Origin: UBA4408 sp002389785 | GTDB taxonomy: Bacteria > Bacteroidota > Bacteroidia > UBA4408 | Reading direction: 5' to 3' | DNA length: 64,000 bases | Assembly: GCA_035438985.1 (NCBI GenBank) | Contig: DAORJK010000008.1 | Coordinates: 62,001-126,000, forward strand | In this document: piece by piece, positions 43,201 to 52,553 of the stretch | Position numbering within the stretch: the first letter of the stretch is position 1 | How the letters are laid out: each line of letters begins with the position of its first letter | Notes under the pieces: generated by a model | The model's database searches: none | Told to the model about the DNA's origin: nothing | The model's input: the letters and a program-made list of their open reading frames with translations, nothing else | Position numbers and translations under genes: made by a program

Positions 43201-45618
43201 TTAGTGTTGCACAGTAAAGCTTTTCTTAAAGTGTTCTCCAATGCGCATCAAATACAAACCTGAACTAAGCGGCAAGGTATTGATTGCAATTACTTCATTG
43301 CTAATTCGACCACTTAAAACTAATTTCCCATAGCAGTCAAAAACATAGTAACTTGATCCAATTTCACTTTTATCCGTTTTAACATACAAGGTTTGCTGAG
43401 TAGGATTAGGATACAAAATCGTAGTGCTTTCTTTTCTTTTAATAGGTGCAATTCCAACTCCCGAATCAACTTGCAAAAGGGCCACAGTAGAAGTATCGCT
43501 GCACAATCCTTTAGTTGCAATACAACGGATGAATACACTGTCGTTCCAAAGCGTTAAATTGTTTATGCTTAAAGTATTGCTGTTTGCTCCGATATACTGA
43601 CCTGAATCAACGAGGTTTTGCCAAACACCCATGCTATCAATTTGCCATTGAAAGAGTACATTATTTTGAGTGGTACTAATACTAAAAGTAGCTGTATCGC
43701 CGGTTAATAAGGTTGTATCAAGGGGTTGTGAGCTGATTGGAACGCAAACAATATTGTTCAATCGCCATGCATCATTCCATAAATTACCTGCCACCATCCA
43801 AAGCGATTCATCGTGTTTAAAAACAGAGGCAGCATGACGCGGAGGCCATGGAGTACCACGTAGGTTATGCCAATCTACTCCATTGTAACTGTACCATACA
43901 TCGTTTCTATTTCCATTCACAGCATCGTAGCCATCCATCACCCAAACAGCCGAATCAAAAACTGCTACTTCGTGGTATTGGCGGGGTGCCCAAGGGGCAT
44001 TTGCTGTAACTAAATTCCACGTTATACCATCGCTCGTATTCCACACATCGTTATAAAATTTACGCACTCCATTGTAAGTTCCTCCGCCGAGTACCCACAT
44101 TTTATTATCAAATACAACTTCTCCTTGAATTTGCGCGCGTGGCGACCAGCCGGCATGCTGTGTTACTTGTGTCCAGTTTATTCCGTCGGTGCTGCTCCAT
44201 ACATCGTTGTAGGCTGTGTCTTTTACATTGCTCCATCCAACAATTTTTTGTCCACCCATAACCCACATTTTGTTATCAAAAACACAGCTCAGATGTGTCA
44301 TACGTTCGCCCCAAGGAACAGTATCGCTGAGCAAGGTCCAATTAACTCCATCGCTGCTGTTCCAAACATCTTTTTGCCAATGGTATTGCAATTCATCGCC
44401 ACCCAAAATCCACATTTTGTTGTTGTATACCAGGTGACCAAAAGTATGTCTGGGTTCCCAAGGTCCACTCGAAATAAGACTCCAATTTGCCCCATCGTGC
44501 GAGCGCCATACTTCGTTGTTTGTAACTAACGGATAATTGTTCGGGTCAGTCGGGTTCCAACCTCCAACGAGGTACATCGAATCGTTATATGTGTAAGCAC
44601 CGGCACCATCGCGAATTGAAAAAGGACCTGAATTAGTAACCGATTGCCATTGGTATTTGCTAATTAAAAATGGAGCACTCAAGTCATATTTTGTTGAATC
44701 TGCAATGTCGGTTATTTTAATAATACAAGTGTTTCCGGGCAAGTTAGGAGTTATCCAGATGTATTCGCGCAAAGCAGATGCAACACTATCTTTTAATAAA
44801 TTGTAGCTATTTCCGCCATCGAGCGAATATTCAATACGCACTTTGCTAATCATGAATTTATTTATCCACCGAATGGTATCGGCATAGCCAACAGGAAAAG
44901 CATCGGTTGCTGTAGGAGTAGAAATTACTATATCAGGATTGGTAAGATCGTTTAACGAATCAATTTCAGTGCTTGTTAATGCACGATTATAGATGGCAAA
45001 GTCATCCAAGTCGCCTTTCCAAGAGTAAGAGCCATTGCTCAAGGATATAGCACTGTTGTTTCCAATTGGCAACTTATAGTTTTTAGTGCCACCCAAAACT
45101 CCATCAAAATATATTTTCACGATAGAATCTTCCCGCAAAAAAATCACATTGTGCCAAAATCCATCTGTGTATTCGCCCACACTTCCACTCACAATGTTGT
45201 TACTTCCTTGGCTGTTCCAAAATACAAAGTTGCCTCCCGAATTATTAAAGGCAAAATTTAAATTACTGGTGTAAAGGTTGCCATCGTTAATATTTATAGG
45301 TTGTTGACGAGTGTTATTGGTTGATCGAAACCACAAAGAAATGGTAAAACTGCTGTCGAAAGGAGTGTACGGAGCAGGTGGAATAAGCAGTTGACTAAGT
45401 CCTACAAAATTATAGGCCGAATTTGGTGTGTTATAGCGGTCGTTCGTGAGTGTCACATTGGTACCCGCAATCGCATGGTTTGCAAATCCACTTTCATCGT
45501 TGCTATTGCCATTAAATGGATACCAGCCAATTAATCCTTGCGCAGGCAAATTTGCCGGTAATTGTGCATTAGCATTCAGTAAGATGCTTGAAAAAATAAC
45601 AAGAAAAATGTACTTCAT
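43201..45618 (-). CDS. T9SS-sorted LamG / kelch-like propeller protein
   Basis: 805 aa, secreted. The signal peptide is IFLVIFSSILLNANAQ. A LamG-type jelly roll covers about residues 28-225 (GLIGWYPFNGNSNDESG, DLDDFAIYNRALTSTEI). An Ig-like module follows (DTIRWINKFMISKVRIEYS). Then come five or six kelch-like propeller blades with repeated WSxxDGxNWT and MWVLGG motifs (about 315-625), a second Ig-like module (TATFSISTTQNNVLFQW) and the type A sorting tail (ILYPNPTQQTLYVKTD ... LSSGLYLMRIGEHFKKSF). The enzyme-free architecture suggests glycan binding or adhesion. It is inserted, on the opposite strand, between hisH and hisF of the glycan cluster. Confidence 0.88.
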   Translation of the reverse strand: MKYIFLVIFSSILLNANAQLPANLPAQGLIGWYPFNGNSNDESGFANHAIAGTNVTLTNDRYNTPNSAYNFVGLSQLLIPPAPYTPFDSSFTISLWFRSTNNTRQQPININDGNLYTSNLNFAFNNSGGNFVFWNSQGSNNIVSGSVGEYTDGFWHNVIFLREDSIVKIYFDGVLGGTKNYKLPIGNNSAISLSNGSYSWKGDLDDFAIYNRALTSTEIDSLNDLTNPDIVISTPTATDAFPVGYADTIRWINKFMISKVRIEYSLDGGNSYNLLKDSVASALREYIWITPNLPGNTCIIKITDIADSTKYDLSAPFLISKYQWQSVTNSGPFSIRDGAGAYTYNDSMYLVGGWNPTDPNNYPLVTNNEVWRSHDGANWSLISSGPWEPRHTFGHLVYNNKMWILGGDELQYHWQKDVWNSSDGVNWTLLSDTVPWGERMTHLSCVFDNKMWVMGGQKIVGWSNVKDTAYNDVWSSTDGINWTQVTQHAGWSPRAQIQGEVVFDNKMWVLGGGTYNGVRKFYNDVWNTSDGITWNLVTANAPWAPRQYHEVAVFDSAVWVMDGYDAVNGNRNDVWYSYNGVDWHNLRGTPWPPRHAASVFKHDESLWMVAGNLWNDAWRLNNIVCVPISSQPLDTTLLTGDTATFSISTTQNNVLFQWQIDSMGVWQNLVDSGQYIGANSNTLSINNLTLWNDSVFIRCIATKGLCSDTSTVALLQVDSGVGIAPIKRKESTTILYPNPTQQTLYVKTDKSEIGSSYYVFDCYGKLVLSGRISNEVIAINTLPLSSGLYLMRIGEHFKKSFTVQH

Positions 45619-45878
45619 ATTTAAATGGGTTGCTAGTAGGTTGTTCCGGTATTGTGTAGTGCGAATTGTTTATGAATCATAATTGCCTGCTACGCTAGAA
45701 TAAAGTTTTAAAGCAAGCAAAAATAATCAATTTCACTAGCTAATTGGTAATCTATGTTAAAATGAGGAATAACCAAGCCTTGGCCATCGAAGCTGCTTGC
45801 ATTTTTACCAACAGTATATTTTTCTTTACTTCGCACCTGCAAAAAATGTATCTTAAATTTTAAATAAAGCTACTAAAA

Positions 45879-46640
45879 ATGCTTAAAACTCGGGTGATTC
45901 CATGTTTATTGCTTCGCGATGAAAGTCTTGTAAAAACTGTAAAGTTTGATAAGGCTGCCTACATTGGCGATCCAATAAATACAGTGCGTATTTTTAATGA
46001 ACTCGAGGTGGATGAATTATTGTTTCTTGACATTACTGCAACCAACGAAAAACGAACACCCAATTTTAAAGTCCTAGCTGAAATAGCAAATGAATGTTTT
46101 ATGCCTTTAGGATACGGAGGAGGTTTACAGAGTTTTGAGGACGCGAAAAAAATATTTCAAATAGGGTTCGAGAAAGTGGCTGTGAATTCCTATTCCTTTA
46201 AACATCCCGAATTTATTACTCAATTGGCTGAACATTTTGGTAATCAGGCTGTAGTTGCAAGCATTGATGTGAAGAAAAATTTGTTTGGCAAATATGAAGT
46301 GTATTCTCATTCAGGTAAAATCAATACACACAAAAATCCTGTACAATGGGCACAAGAGCTCGAAAAGTTAGGTGCCGGCGAATTGCTGCTTACCAGCATT
46401 GACAGAGAAGGCAGTTGGATGGGATACGATGTTGATTTGGTGAAAAAAATTACTTCGGCGGTTCAAATACCTGTTATTGCTAACGGAGGAGCAGGTAATT
46501 TAAGTCACTTAGGTGCGGTTGTTAAAGAAGCTAATGCTTCAGCAGTTGCCTTAGGTAGTATGGTTGTTTTTCAAAAAAAGGGCTTGGGCGTTTTGGTAAA
46601 TTTTCCGGAAGCAAAAGAGCTGAATGCTATTTTACATTAA
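45879..46640 (+). CDS. hisF: HisF-like cyclase subunit, acetamidino-sugar type (HisF2)
   Basis: A (beta/alpha)8 barrel of 253 aa. MLKTRVIPCLLLRDESLVKT is the HisF start in the variant form found in surface-glycan clusters (AglZ/HisF2-like), where canonical HisF has IPCLDV. Asp residues at strands 1 and 5 are not clearly canonical (CLLL replaces CLDV at strand 1), which argues against imidazole glycerol phosphate cyclase activity. FLDITATNEKRTPNF, PLGYGGGLQSFEDA and PVIANGGAGNLSHL keep the phosphate-binding loops. It probably channels ammonia from HisH to the WbpG-like enzyme. The next gene starts one base after its stop. Confidence 0.85.
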   Translation: MLKTRVIPCLLLRDESLVKTVKFDKAAYIGDPINTVRIFNELEVDELLFLDITATNEKRTPNFKVLAEIANECFMPLGYGGGLQSFEDAKKIFQIGFEKVAVNSYSFKHPEFITQLAEHFGNQAVVASIDVKKNLFGKYEVYSHSGKINTHKNPVQWAQELEKLGAGELLLTSIDREGSWMGYDVDLVKKITSAVQIPVIANGGAGNLSHLGAVVKEANASAVALGSMVVFQKKGLGVLVNFPEAKELNAILH

Positions 46641-46641
46641 T

Positions 46642-48189
46642 ATGCAACTGATTCTTCTCCTGCTCATACTTATTTTTTGCTTCACAGTAAGAGCTTATCC
46701 GCGAGTTCGACTTAAATACGGTATTGCCTCTGATTCCTTTTTTCATCTAAAACATGCCGCTGATATTCGTTCCGACCACATGCAGATTTTTTATGAATTA
46801 AAAAATTCAGTAATTAAAATCGTTTACAGTTATCCTTATTTATATCACTGGTTGCTGGCTTTATTTTCTGAACGCACCCGCCCGTGGGCTGAACGTTTTA
46901 CTGGTGCCTTTTTCGATACGCTTAATGTGCTAATTATATATATATTCACCAGATGGTATTTACTAGAAAACCATCTCAATTACCCATATCTGAATTTGGC
47001 CGTTTGTTTTTTATATGCTGTTTCACCCGCCTTATTGCGTTTCAATGGAGGTCCACGTTCTTTTAATGGCAGTCCCCGCATTATGGCTCAGACACTTTAC
47101 CTTATCCATATTTTCAGTTTTTATCACTATTCAGTAACCGGAAATTTTATATCCCTGATACTTTCAGTATGTTTTGCAGGATGGATAGCCGTTGGTTCTA
47201 CCTTTGGAACACAGGTATTGTTGTTTTTTGCAGTAATTTTTTCGATTTTATTCAGTTGGAAATACCTATTAATACTTGTTGCTGCCATTTTGTTTATACT
47301 GGTTTTTTCGGGTGGCAAAGTACTGCGCGTATTGAAAGGACACTTCGGACATGCACGATTTTTAGCTGAACGTATTGGTCAGCAAAGTCCTTATCAGAGC
47401 CGAACTCCTGTGTATATTAACAACATGAAAGAGGTTGTGAAGAGTTTGCTGCAGTTAAAATTTAAACGGGCTGTTCCCTTTTTTCACGATGAAAATTATC
47501 CCTTGCATAATTTTTTATTTTACTACCCTTCCTTTTTTATTTTATTATACACTGGGTATTTTGAAACGCATAAGTTTTTATACATTTCTGTATTCGCAGC
47601 GGTAGCACTTTATATTTTTACTTCTTTTAAGCGCTTCAAATTTTTGGGAGAGCCGGTGCGTTACCTCGATTATGTAATCGTACCGTCTTATATTCTGACT
47701 TACATTTTTTTAGCGGAGCATCATTTAACTTGGATATTTTATTTGTTCATAGGATATTCCCTGCTATCGATGGTATATTTTTTACAGCAGTTTTATAAAT
47801 TGTATTTCACAATTAATGACGATTACCCGGCGCTGCAAAAGTGTTTCAATGAGTTGGATAACATGGAGAAGGGAAATTTATTTGCTTTTAATTCAAACGG
47901 ACATTTGAGTTACTTTTTTACCAAGCAACCCATCGTTAATGCCCTTATCGGGAATTTGGATGTGAAGTTATTTTCGAAGGAAGATTCTGATTTGGTTATT
48001 GGAAATTATCCTTTGCCGGGAAATGATTTTGATGCGATTATCAAGCGATTTGATGTGAAATACATTGTAATGAATAAAAACGAATTAAATACCTATACAA
48101 CTCGAGTGTTAACCGATCCTACTGTTTTTTATAAGCGCACCCAGCCTTTGTTTGAAACTAAAACGGCTATGTTTTTTAAAGTCATATAA
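46642..48189 (+). CDS. polytopic membrane protein, GT-C-like
   Basis: About 515 aa with ten or more membrane helices. I chose the ATG right after the hisF stop; an ATG 18 bp upstream, inside hisF, would add LFYIN and is possible. The first periplasmic loop has GIASDSFFHLKHA, resembling the D-containing loop of GT-C glycosyltransferases (STT3 or PMT type), and FNGGPRSFNGSPR follows near residue 140. The last 110 residues form a soluble domain (KCFNELDNMEKGNLFAFNSN). Context suggests lipid-linked glycan transfer in the cluster. Family not certain. Confidence 0.65.
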   Translation: MQLILLLLILIFCFTVRAYPRVRLKYGIASDSFFHLKHAADIRSDHMQIFYELKNSVIKIVYSYPYLYHWLLALFSERTRPWAERFTGAFFDTLNVLIIYIFTRWYLLENHLNYPYLNLAVCFLYAVSPALLRFNGGPRSFNGSPRIMAQTLYLIHIFSFYHYSVTGNFISLILSVCFAGWIAVGSTFGTQVLLFFAVIFSILFSWKYLLILVAAILFILVFSGGKVLRVLKGHFGHARFLAERIGQQSPYQSRTPVYINNMKEVVKSLLQLKFKRAVPFFHDENYPLHNFLFYYPSFFILLYTGYFETHKFLYISVFAAVALYIFTSFKRFKFLGEPVRYLDYVIVPSYILTYIFLAEHHLTWIFYLFIGYSLLSMVYFLQQFYKLYFTINDDYPALQKCFNELDNMEKGNLFAFNSNGHLSYFFTKQPIVNALIGNLDVKLFSKEDSDLVIGNYPLPGNDFDAIIKRFDVKYIVMNKNELNTYTTRVLTDPTVFYKRTQPLFETKTAMFFKVI

Positions 48190-48200
48190 TTTAAAGTAGA

Positions 48201-49808
48201 ATGAAAGCTATCAGGTACATTGGTTTATCGTTACTGTCGTCACTTTTGTTATTTGCAGCTTGGCCGGTAATTGGTTTTTCCTTCCTGATTTTTTTCGCTT
48301 TTATTCCATTGTTATGGATCGAAGATAAAATTGCTGCCCAGCAAATCCCGCGTGGAGCATGGATTGTATTTGGTTACAGTTACCTCACCTTTTTTTGCTG
48401 GAATGTATTTACTACCTGGTGGATTTATAATGCTTCTGCCGGAGGCGCTGTAATGGCGATTGTTGCAAATGCGTTATTAATGGCCTTGGTTTTTACAGCT
48501 TTTTATAAGGTAAAGAAGCGCACTAATAGTGGATACCTGAGTTTAATCTGTTTTTGGATTGCCTTTGAATACCTTCATTTGAATTGGGATTTAAGTTGGC
48601 CTTGGCTTACGCTAGGAAATGTGTTTTCAATCAATTACAAATGGGTGCAATGGTATGAATTTACAGGAGTTTTAGGAGGTTCATTGTGGGTATTGATGGT
48701 AAATATTTTAGGCTATCTTTTGTGGTGTTTTTACAGTGCGAATAAATCTGCCCTTAAGTTTCAAAAATTGCATTATCAATTTGTGCTTGCACTACTTTTA
48801 CCCATTGCGCTTTCATACTTACTGTATGCTGGTGTCACTAAAGAGAATGGCGGAATCGAAACCGAAGTAGTTATAGTTCAACCCAACATCGATCCCTACA
48901 ATGAGAAATTTACCGGCATGTCCGACGAGGATCAGCTACTTAAATTGCTTCAATTGGCTGAGCCAAAAATCGATTCTACTACCAATTACCTCATTGCTCC
49001 CGAAACAGCCATTGCTAGTAATATTTGGGAAAATAAAATTGAGGAAGCTCCACAGATTTTACTGTTGCAAAATTTTTTGAAAAAGTATCCCCATTTGACC
49101 TTGGTAATTGGAGCATCTACCACCAAAGCTTATGTGGATGGTGCGCTTCCATCGGCAACTGCGCGAAAATTAATGCGCCAGGATATTTATTATGACTCCT
49201 ACAATACCGCTCTGCAAATTGACAGTAGTAAGCAAATTCAACTATACCACAAATCGAAGTTGGTTCCCGGTGTTGAAAAAATTCCCTTTCCGGTTTTATT
49301 TAAACCGTTCGAGAAGTTTGCAATTGATTTAGGAGGAACAAGCGGTAGTCTTGGAGTTCAGGATACACGCACGGTTTTTCATACTCCCAACAAACAAATT
49401 CAAATTGCACCCATAATTTGCTACGAAAGTATTTACGGTGCCTTTGTGGGCGATTATGTAAAAAATGGAGCTCAATTATTATTTATTATCACAAACGATG
49501 GTTGGTGGGGCGACACGCCCGGTTACAAGCAGCATTTAAGTTATGCTAGTTTGCGTGCGATTGAAACACGCCGAGAAATTGCTCGTTCTGCTAATACCGG
49601 AACTTCAGCGGTTGTAAACAACAGAGGCGATATTTCACTGCAAACACCTTGGTGGGAAGAAGCTGTGATAAAAACCAAGTTAACTACTTCAAACCGAATA
49701 ACTTTTTATGTAAAGTATGGCGATTATCTCGGCTATTTGGCCGCCATACTTTCAGGGCTTATTGTGCTTTTTTATGTTTATTCGTCATCTAAAAGAAACA
49801 AAATCTAA
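48201..49808 (+). CDS. lnt: apolipoprotein N-acyltransferase
   Basis: 535 aa, inner membrane. It N-acylates the diacylglyceryl cysteine of lipoproteins. Six hydrophobic helices occupy about residues 1-225 (AFIPLLWIEDK, WLTLGNVFSINYKWVQWYE). The nitrilase-like domain follows with the catalytic triad visible: Glu in LIAPETAIASN, Lys in YHKSKLVPGVEKIPF, Cys in PIICYESIYG. TNDGWWGDTPGYKQHLSYA and RREIARSANTGTSA complete the fold. A final helix closes the protein. It lies 11 bp after the GT-C-like gene, but its function is general envelope biogenesis. Confidence 0.93.
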   Translation: MKAIRYIGLSLLSSLLLFAAWPVIGFSFLIFFAFIPLLWIEDKIAAQQIPRGAWIVFGYSYLTFFCWNVFTTWWIYNASAGGAVMAIVANALLMALVFTAFYKVKKRTNSGYLSLICFWIAFEYLHLNWDLSWPWLTLGNVFSINYKWVQWYEFTGVLGGSLWVLMVNILGYLLWCFYSANKSALKFQKLHYQFVLALLLPIALSYLLYAGVTKENGGIETEVVIVQPNIDPYNEKFTGMSDEDQLLKLLQLAEPKIDSTTNYLIAPETAIASNIWENKIEEAPQILLLQNFLKKYPHLTLVIGASTTKAYVDGALPSATARKLMRQDIYYDSYNTALQIDSSKQIQLYHKSKLVPGVEKIPFPVLFKPFEKFAIDLGGTSGSLGVQDTRTVFHTPNKQIQIAPIICYESIYGAFVGDYVKNGAQLLFIITNDGWWGDTPGYKQHLSYASLRAIETRREIARSANTGTSAVVNNRGDISLQTPWWEEAVIKTKLTTSNRITFYVKYGDYLGYLAAILSGLIVLFYVYSSSKRNKI

Positions 49809-50002
49809 TTTCTTAATTAGAATCAATTTTAACCGGCAATTTTGTTTACGATCCTCGTTCCTATTAAAGAACTCATCATTAATTGATTCGTTTTTAGAAT
49901 CGTCAATTAGCCTTATCCGCCCATTTGAATTGAATTTAGAAAGGTTTAGCACTTAAGTTATTTTCTACTCTAATTCAAGCTTTTTTATAAGCTTTCAATG
50001 CT

Positions 50003-50010
50003 TACTTTTG
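50003..50010 (+). promoter_or_regulatory. candidate -7 element of the lpdA promoter
   Basis: TACTTTTG is an exact TAnnTTTG match, 22 bp before the lpdA ATG. The -33 region about 18 bp upstream reads TTTT instead of TTTG. The 220 bp before it hold no supported gene. Confidence 0.5.
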
Positions 50011-50031
50011 CAGGGCAAAAAAAATAAACTA

Positions 50032-51435
50032 ATGGAAAAATTTGATGTAGTGGTAATTGGTTCCGGACCCGGTGGCTTTGTTGCTGCAATACGCTGCGCA
50101 CAATTGGGTATGAAAACAGCCATAATCGAACGTTATTCAACGCTTGGTGGAACTTGTTTAAATGTTGGTTGTATTCCATCAAAAGCTTTGCTCGATTCGA
50201 GCGAGCATTTTTATGCAGCCCAACATAGCTTTAAAACTCATGGTATTGAAATAGCTTCTTTAAAATTAAATCTTGCGCAAATGATTAAGCGCAAAACTGA
50301 GGTTGTTAAACAAACTTGCGATGGAATTAATTTTTTGATGAAGAAAAATAAAATTACTGTCATCAACGGCCATGGCTCTTTTGTGGATAAAAATAAGATT
50401 GAAATTGCCAAAGCTGATGGCAGCAAGGAACAAATTGAAGCCGCTAAAACTATTATTGCCACCGGCTCTAAACCTATATCCTTGCCGGGTATTGAGATAG
50501 ATAAGAAAAGAATTATTACCAGTACCGAAGCTCTTGAATTGAAAGAAGTACCGAAACATTTAATCATTGTTGGCGGCGGAGTTATTGGACTTGAACTTGG
50601 CTCGGTGTATGCCCGTTTAGGAGCTAAAGTATCGGTAGTTGAATATGCCGATGCTATTATTCCTACTATGGACCGTACACTTAGTAAGGAGTTGCAAAAG
50701 AGTTTAACGAAACTCGGTTTTGAATTTTTCCTCAGTCATAAGGTTAGCAGAGCTGCTAATGAAGGTAAAGCGGTTACTGTTTTTGCTGAAGATGCTTCGG
50801 GAAAAATTATTGATTTTAAAGGGGATTACTGTATCGTTGCGCTTGGACGTAAACCTTACACCAACAATTTAGGATTAGAAAAAGTAGGTGTAACCTGCGA
50901 TGCTAAAGGGAAAATTGAAGTGAATGAAAAGTTGCAAACTTCGGTTGAAGGAATTTATGCCATTGGCGATGTGATAAAAGGAGCAATGCTGGCGCATAAA
51001 GCAGAAGAGGAGGGAACTTTTGTAGCTGAGGTATTAGCAGGACAAAAACCGCACATTAATTATAACTTAATTCCCGGAGTGGTTTATACCTGGCCCGAAG
51101 TAGCGGCTGTTGGTTTTACCGAAGAACAGTTAAAAGCCGATGGTATAAAATATAAAGTAGGTGCATTTCCATTTAAAGCAAGTGGTCGTGCGCGCGCTAG
51201 TATGGATACTGATGGATTAGTTAAAGTGTTGGCTAATGCAGAAACGGATGAAATACTCGGAGTTCACATGATAGGCCCAAGAGTTGCCGATATGATTGCT
51301 GAAGCTGTGGTTGCGATGGAATTCAGAGCCTCTGCCGAAGATATTTCACGCATGAGCCATGCACATCCCACTTTCACCGAGTCGTTTAAAGAAGCTTGTT
51401 TAGACGCTACCGAGAAAAGAGCAATACATATTTAA
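50032..51435 (+). CDS. lpdA: dihydrolipoyl dehydrogenase (E3)
   Basis: 467 aa, cytoplasmic flavoprotein that reoxidises dihydrolipoamide of 2-oxo-acid dehydrogenase and glycine cleavage complexes with NAD+. The ATG giving MEKFDVVVIGSGPGGFVAA is used; an upstream TTG would overlap the promoter element. The FAD motif is GSGPGG, the redox disulfide lies in GGTCLNVGCIPSK, the NAD site is VGGGVIGLELGSVYARLG, the second FAD motif is GIYAIGDVIKG, and the His-Glu pair is in HAHPTFTES. No partner complex genes are adjacent, so it is a stand-alone E3. Confidence 0.95.
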   Translation: MEKFDVVVIGSGPGGFVAAIRCAQLGMKTAIIERYSTLGGTCLNVGCIPSKALLDSSEHFYAAQHSFKTHGIEIASLKLNLAQMIKRKTEVVKQTCDGINFLMKKNKITVINGHGSFVDKNKIEIAKADGSKEQIEAAKTIIATGSKPISLPGIEIDKKRIITSTEALELKEVPKHLIIVGGGVIGLELGSVYARLGAKVSVVEYADAIIPTMDRTLSKELQKSLTKLGFEFFLSHKVSRAANEGKAVTVFAEDASGKIIDFKGDYCIVALGRKPYTNNLGLEKVGVTCDAKGKIEVNEKLQTSVEGIYAIGDVIKGAMLAHKAEEEGTFVAEVLAGQKPHINYNLIPGVVYTWPEVAAVGFTEEQLKADGIKYKVGAFPFKASGRARASMDTDGLVKVLANAETDEILGVHMIGPRVADMIAEAVVAMEFRASAEDISRMSHAHPTFTESFKEACLDATEKRAIHI

Positions 51436-51542
51436 TAATTCACCCATATATTTTCAGCTCAACTGGTTAAGGGTAAATTCACAATCTCCTAAAGTGGTTT
51501 ATTTTACAGAGCTTTGAAAGGTTTTAAAGAAACAAATTTTGA

Positions 51543-52547
51543 ATGAGAACAGGAGTATTACTGGTTAATTTAGGCACCCCCAATAGCCCATCAACTGCAG
51601 ATGTGCGAACTTATTTAAGTGAGTTTTTAAACGATCCACGGGTTATCGATATTCCGATGATACTTCGTAAGTTGTTGGTAAACCTCATTATTGTTCCTTT
51701 TCGTTCTCCTAAATCTGCAAAAATTTATCAAAAACTTTGGACCAAAGACGGTTCTCCGCTTTTGATTCATGGCAATGCTGTGAAAGAAAAATTACAACAA
51801 AGTTTAAGCAACGAGTATGAAGTTTTTTTAGCCATGCGCTATCAAAATCCAAGCTTAGATACCGTATTGGCTGTTATGCAAAAACGCAATTTCGATAAGG
51901 TAATTGTACTTCCCTTGTTTCCTCAGTATGCCTCCAGCAGCACAGGTTCGGCGCTCGAAAAAGTAATGCAAATTATAAGTAAATGGTATGTAATTCCGGA
52001 GTTAAAATTTATCAGTCAATATTACAATGCGCCGGGCTATATCCAAGCTTTCGCAGAAAGAGGGAAACAATATAACTTGGCTGAATACGACCATATTTTA
52101 TTCAGTTATCATGGATTGCCGGTACGCCAGGTAGATAAAGTGTATGGCGATTCACCTTGTAGCGAACACCATTGTGAAGACCACATTGACGACGACAATA
52201 AGTTTTGTTACAAGGCTACTTGTTATGAAACAACTCGTTTAATCGCCAAACAGTTAAATCTCAAACCTGAACAATATTCTGTTGCATTTCAAAGTCGTTT
52301 AGATAAAAAATGGCTCGAACCATTTAGTGATAAAGTGGTCATTCATAAGGCTAAGGAAGGAGCCAAAAAAATGCTTGTTTTTAGTCCGGCATTTGTTGCC
52401 GATTGTCTTGAAACTACGATTGAAATTGGTGAAGAGTACAACGAGTTATTCAAAGAACACGGAGGCGAAAAGGTGCAGTTGGTTGAAAGTTTAAATGATC
52501 ATCCAATTTGGATTAATACGCTAAAGCAATTGGTAGAAAAAAATTAA
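51543..52547 (+). CDS. hemH: ferrochelatase
   Basis: 334 aa. Inserts Fe2+ into a porphyrin at the end of haem synthesis. GVLLVNLGTPNSPSTADVR is the family N-terminus. DPRVIDIP, LPLFPQYASSSTGSALEKV and FSYHGLPVRQVDK (with the metal-binding His) follow, then VAFQSRLDKKWLEPF and FVADCLETTIEIGEEY near the C-terminus. Length is normal and no extension is present. The gene is followed, 6 bp later, by the convergent aminopeptidase gene. Haem supply fits with the c-type peroxidase encoded further right. Confidence 0.95.
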   Translation: MRTGVLLVNLGTPNSPSTADVRTYLSEFLNDPRVIDIPMILRKLLVNLIIVPFRSPKSAKIYQKLWTKDGSPLLIHGNAVKEKLQQSLSNEYEVFLAMRYQNPSLDTVLAVMQKRNFDKVIVLPLFPQYASSSTGSALEKVMQIISKWYVIPELKFISQYYNAPGYIQAFAERGKQYNLAEYDHILFSYHGLPVRQVDKVYGDSPCSEHHCEDHIDDDNKFCYKATCYETTRLIAKQLNLKPEQYSVAFQSRLDKKWLEPFSDKVVIHKAKEGAKKMLVFSPAFVADCLETTIEIGEEYNELFKEHGGEKVQLVESLNDHPIWINTLKQLVEKN

Positions 52548-52553
52548 TACCGC

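Noticed and set aside
44125..44529. 134-aa frame opposite the kelch-like region
   Set aside because: Shadow of the repetitive LamG/kelch gene on the other strand; low-complexity repeated peptide without a domain.
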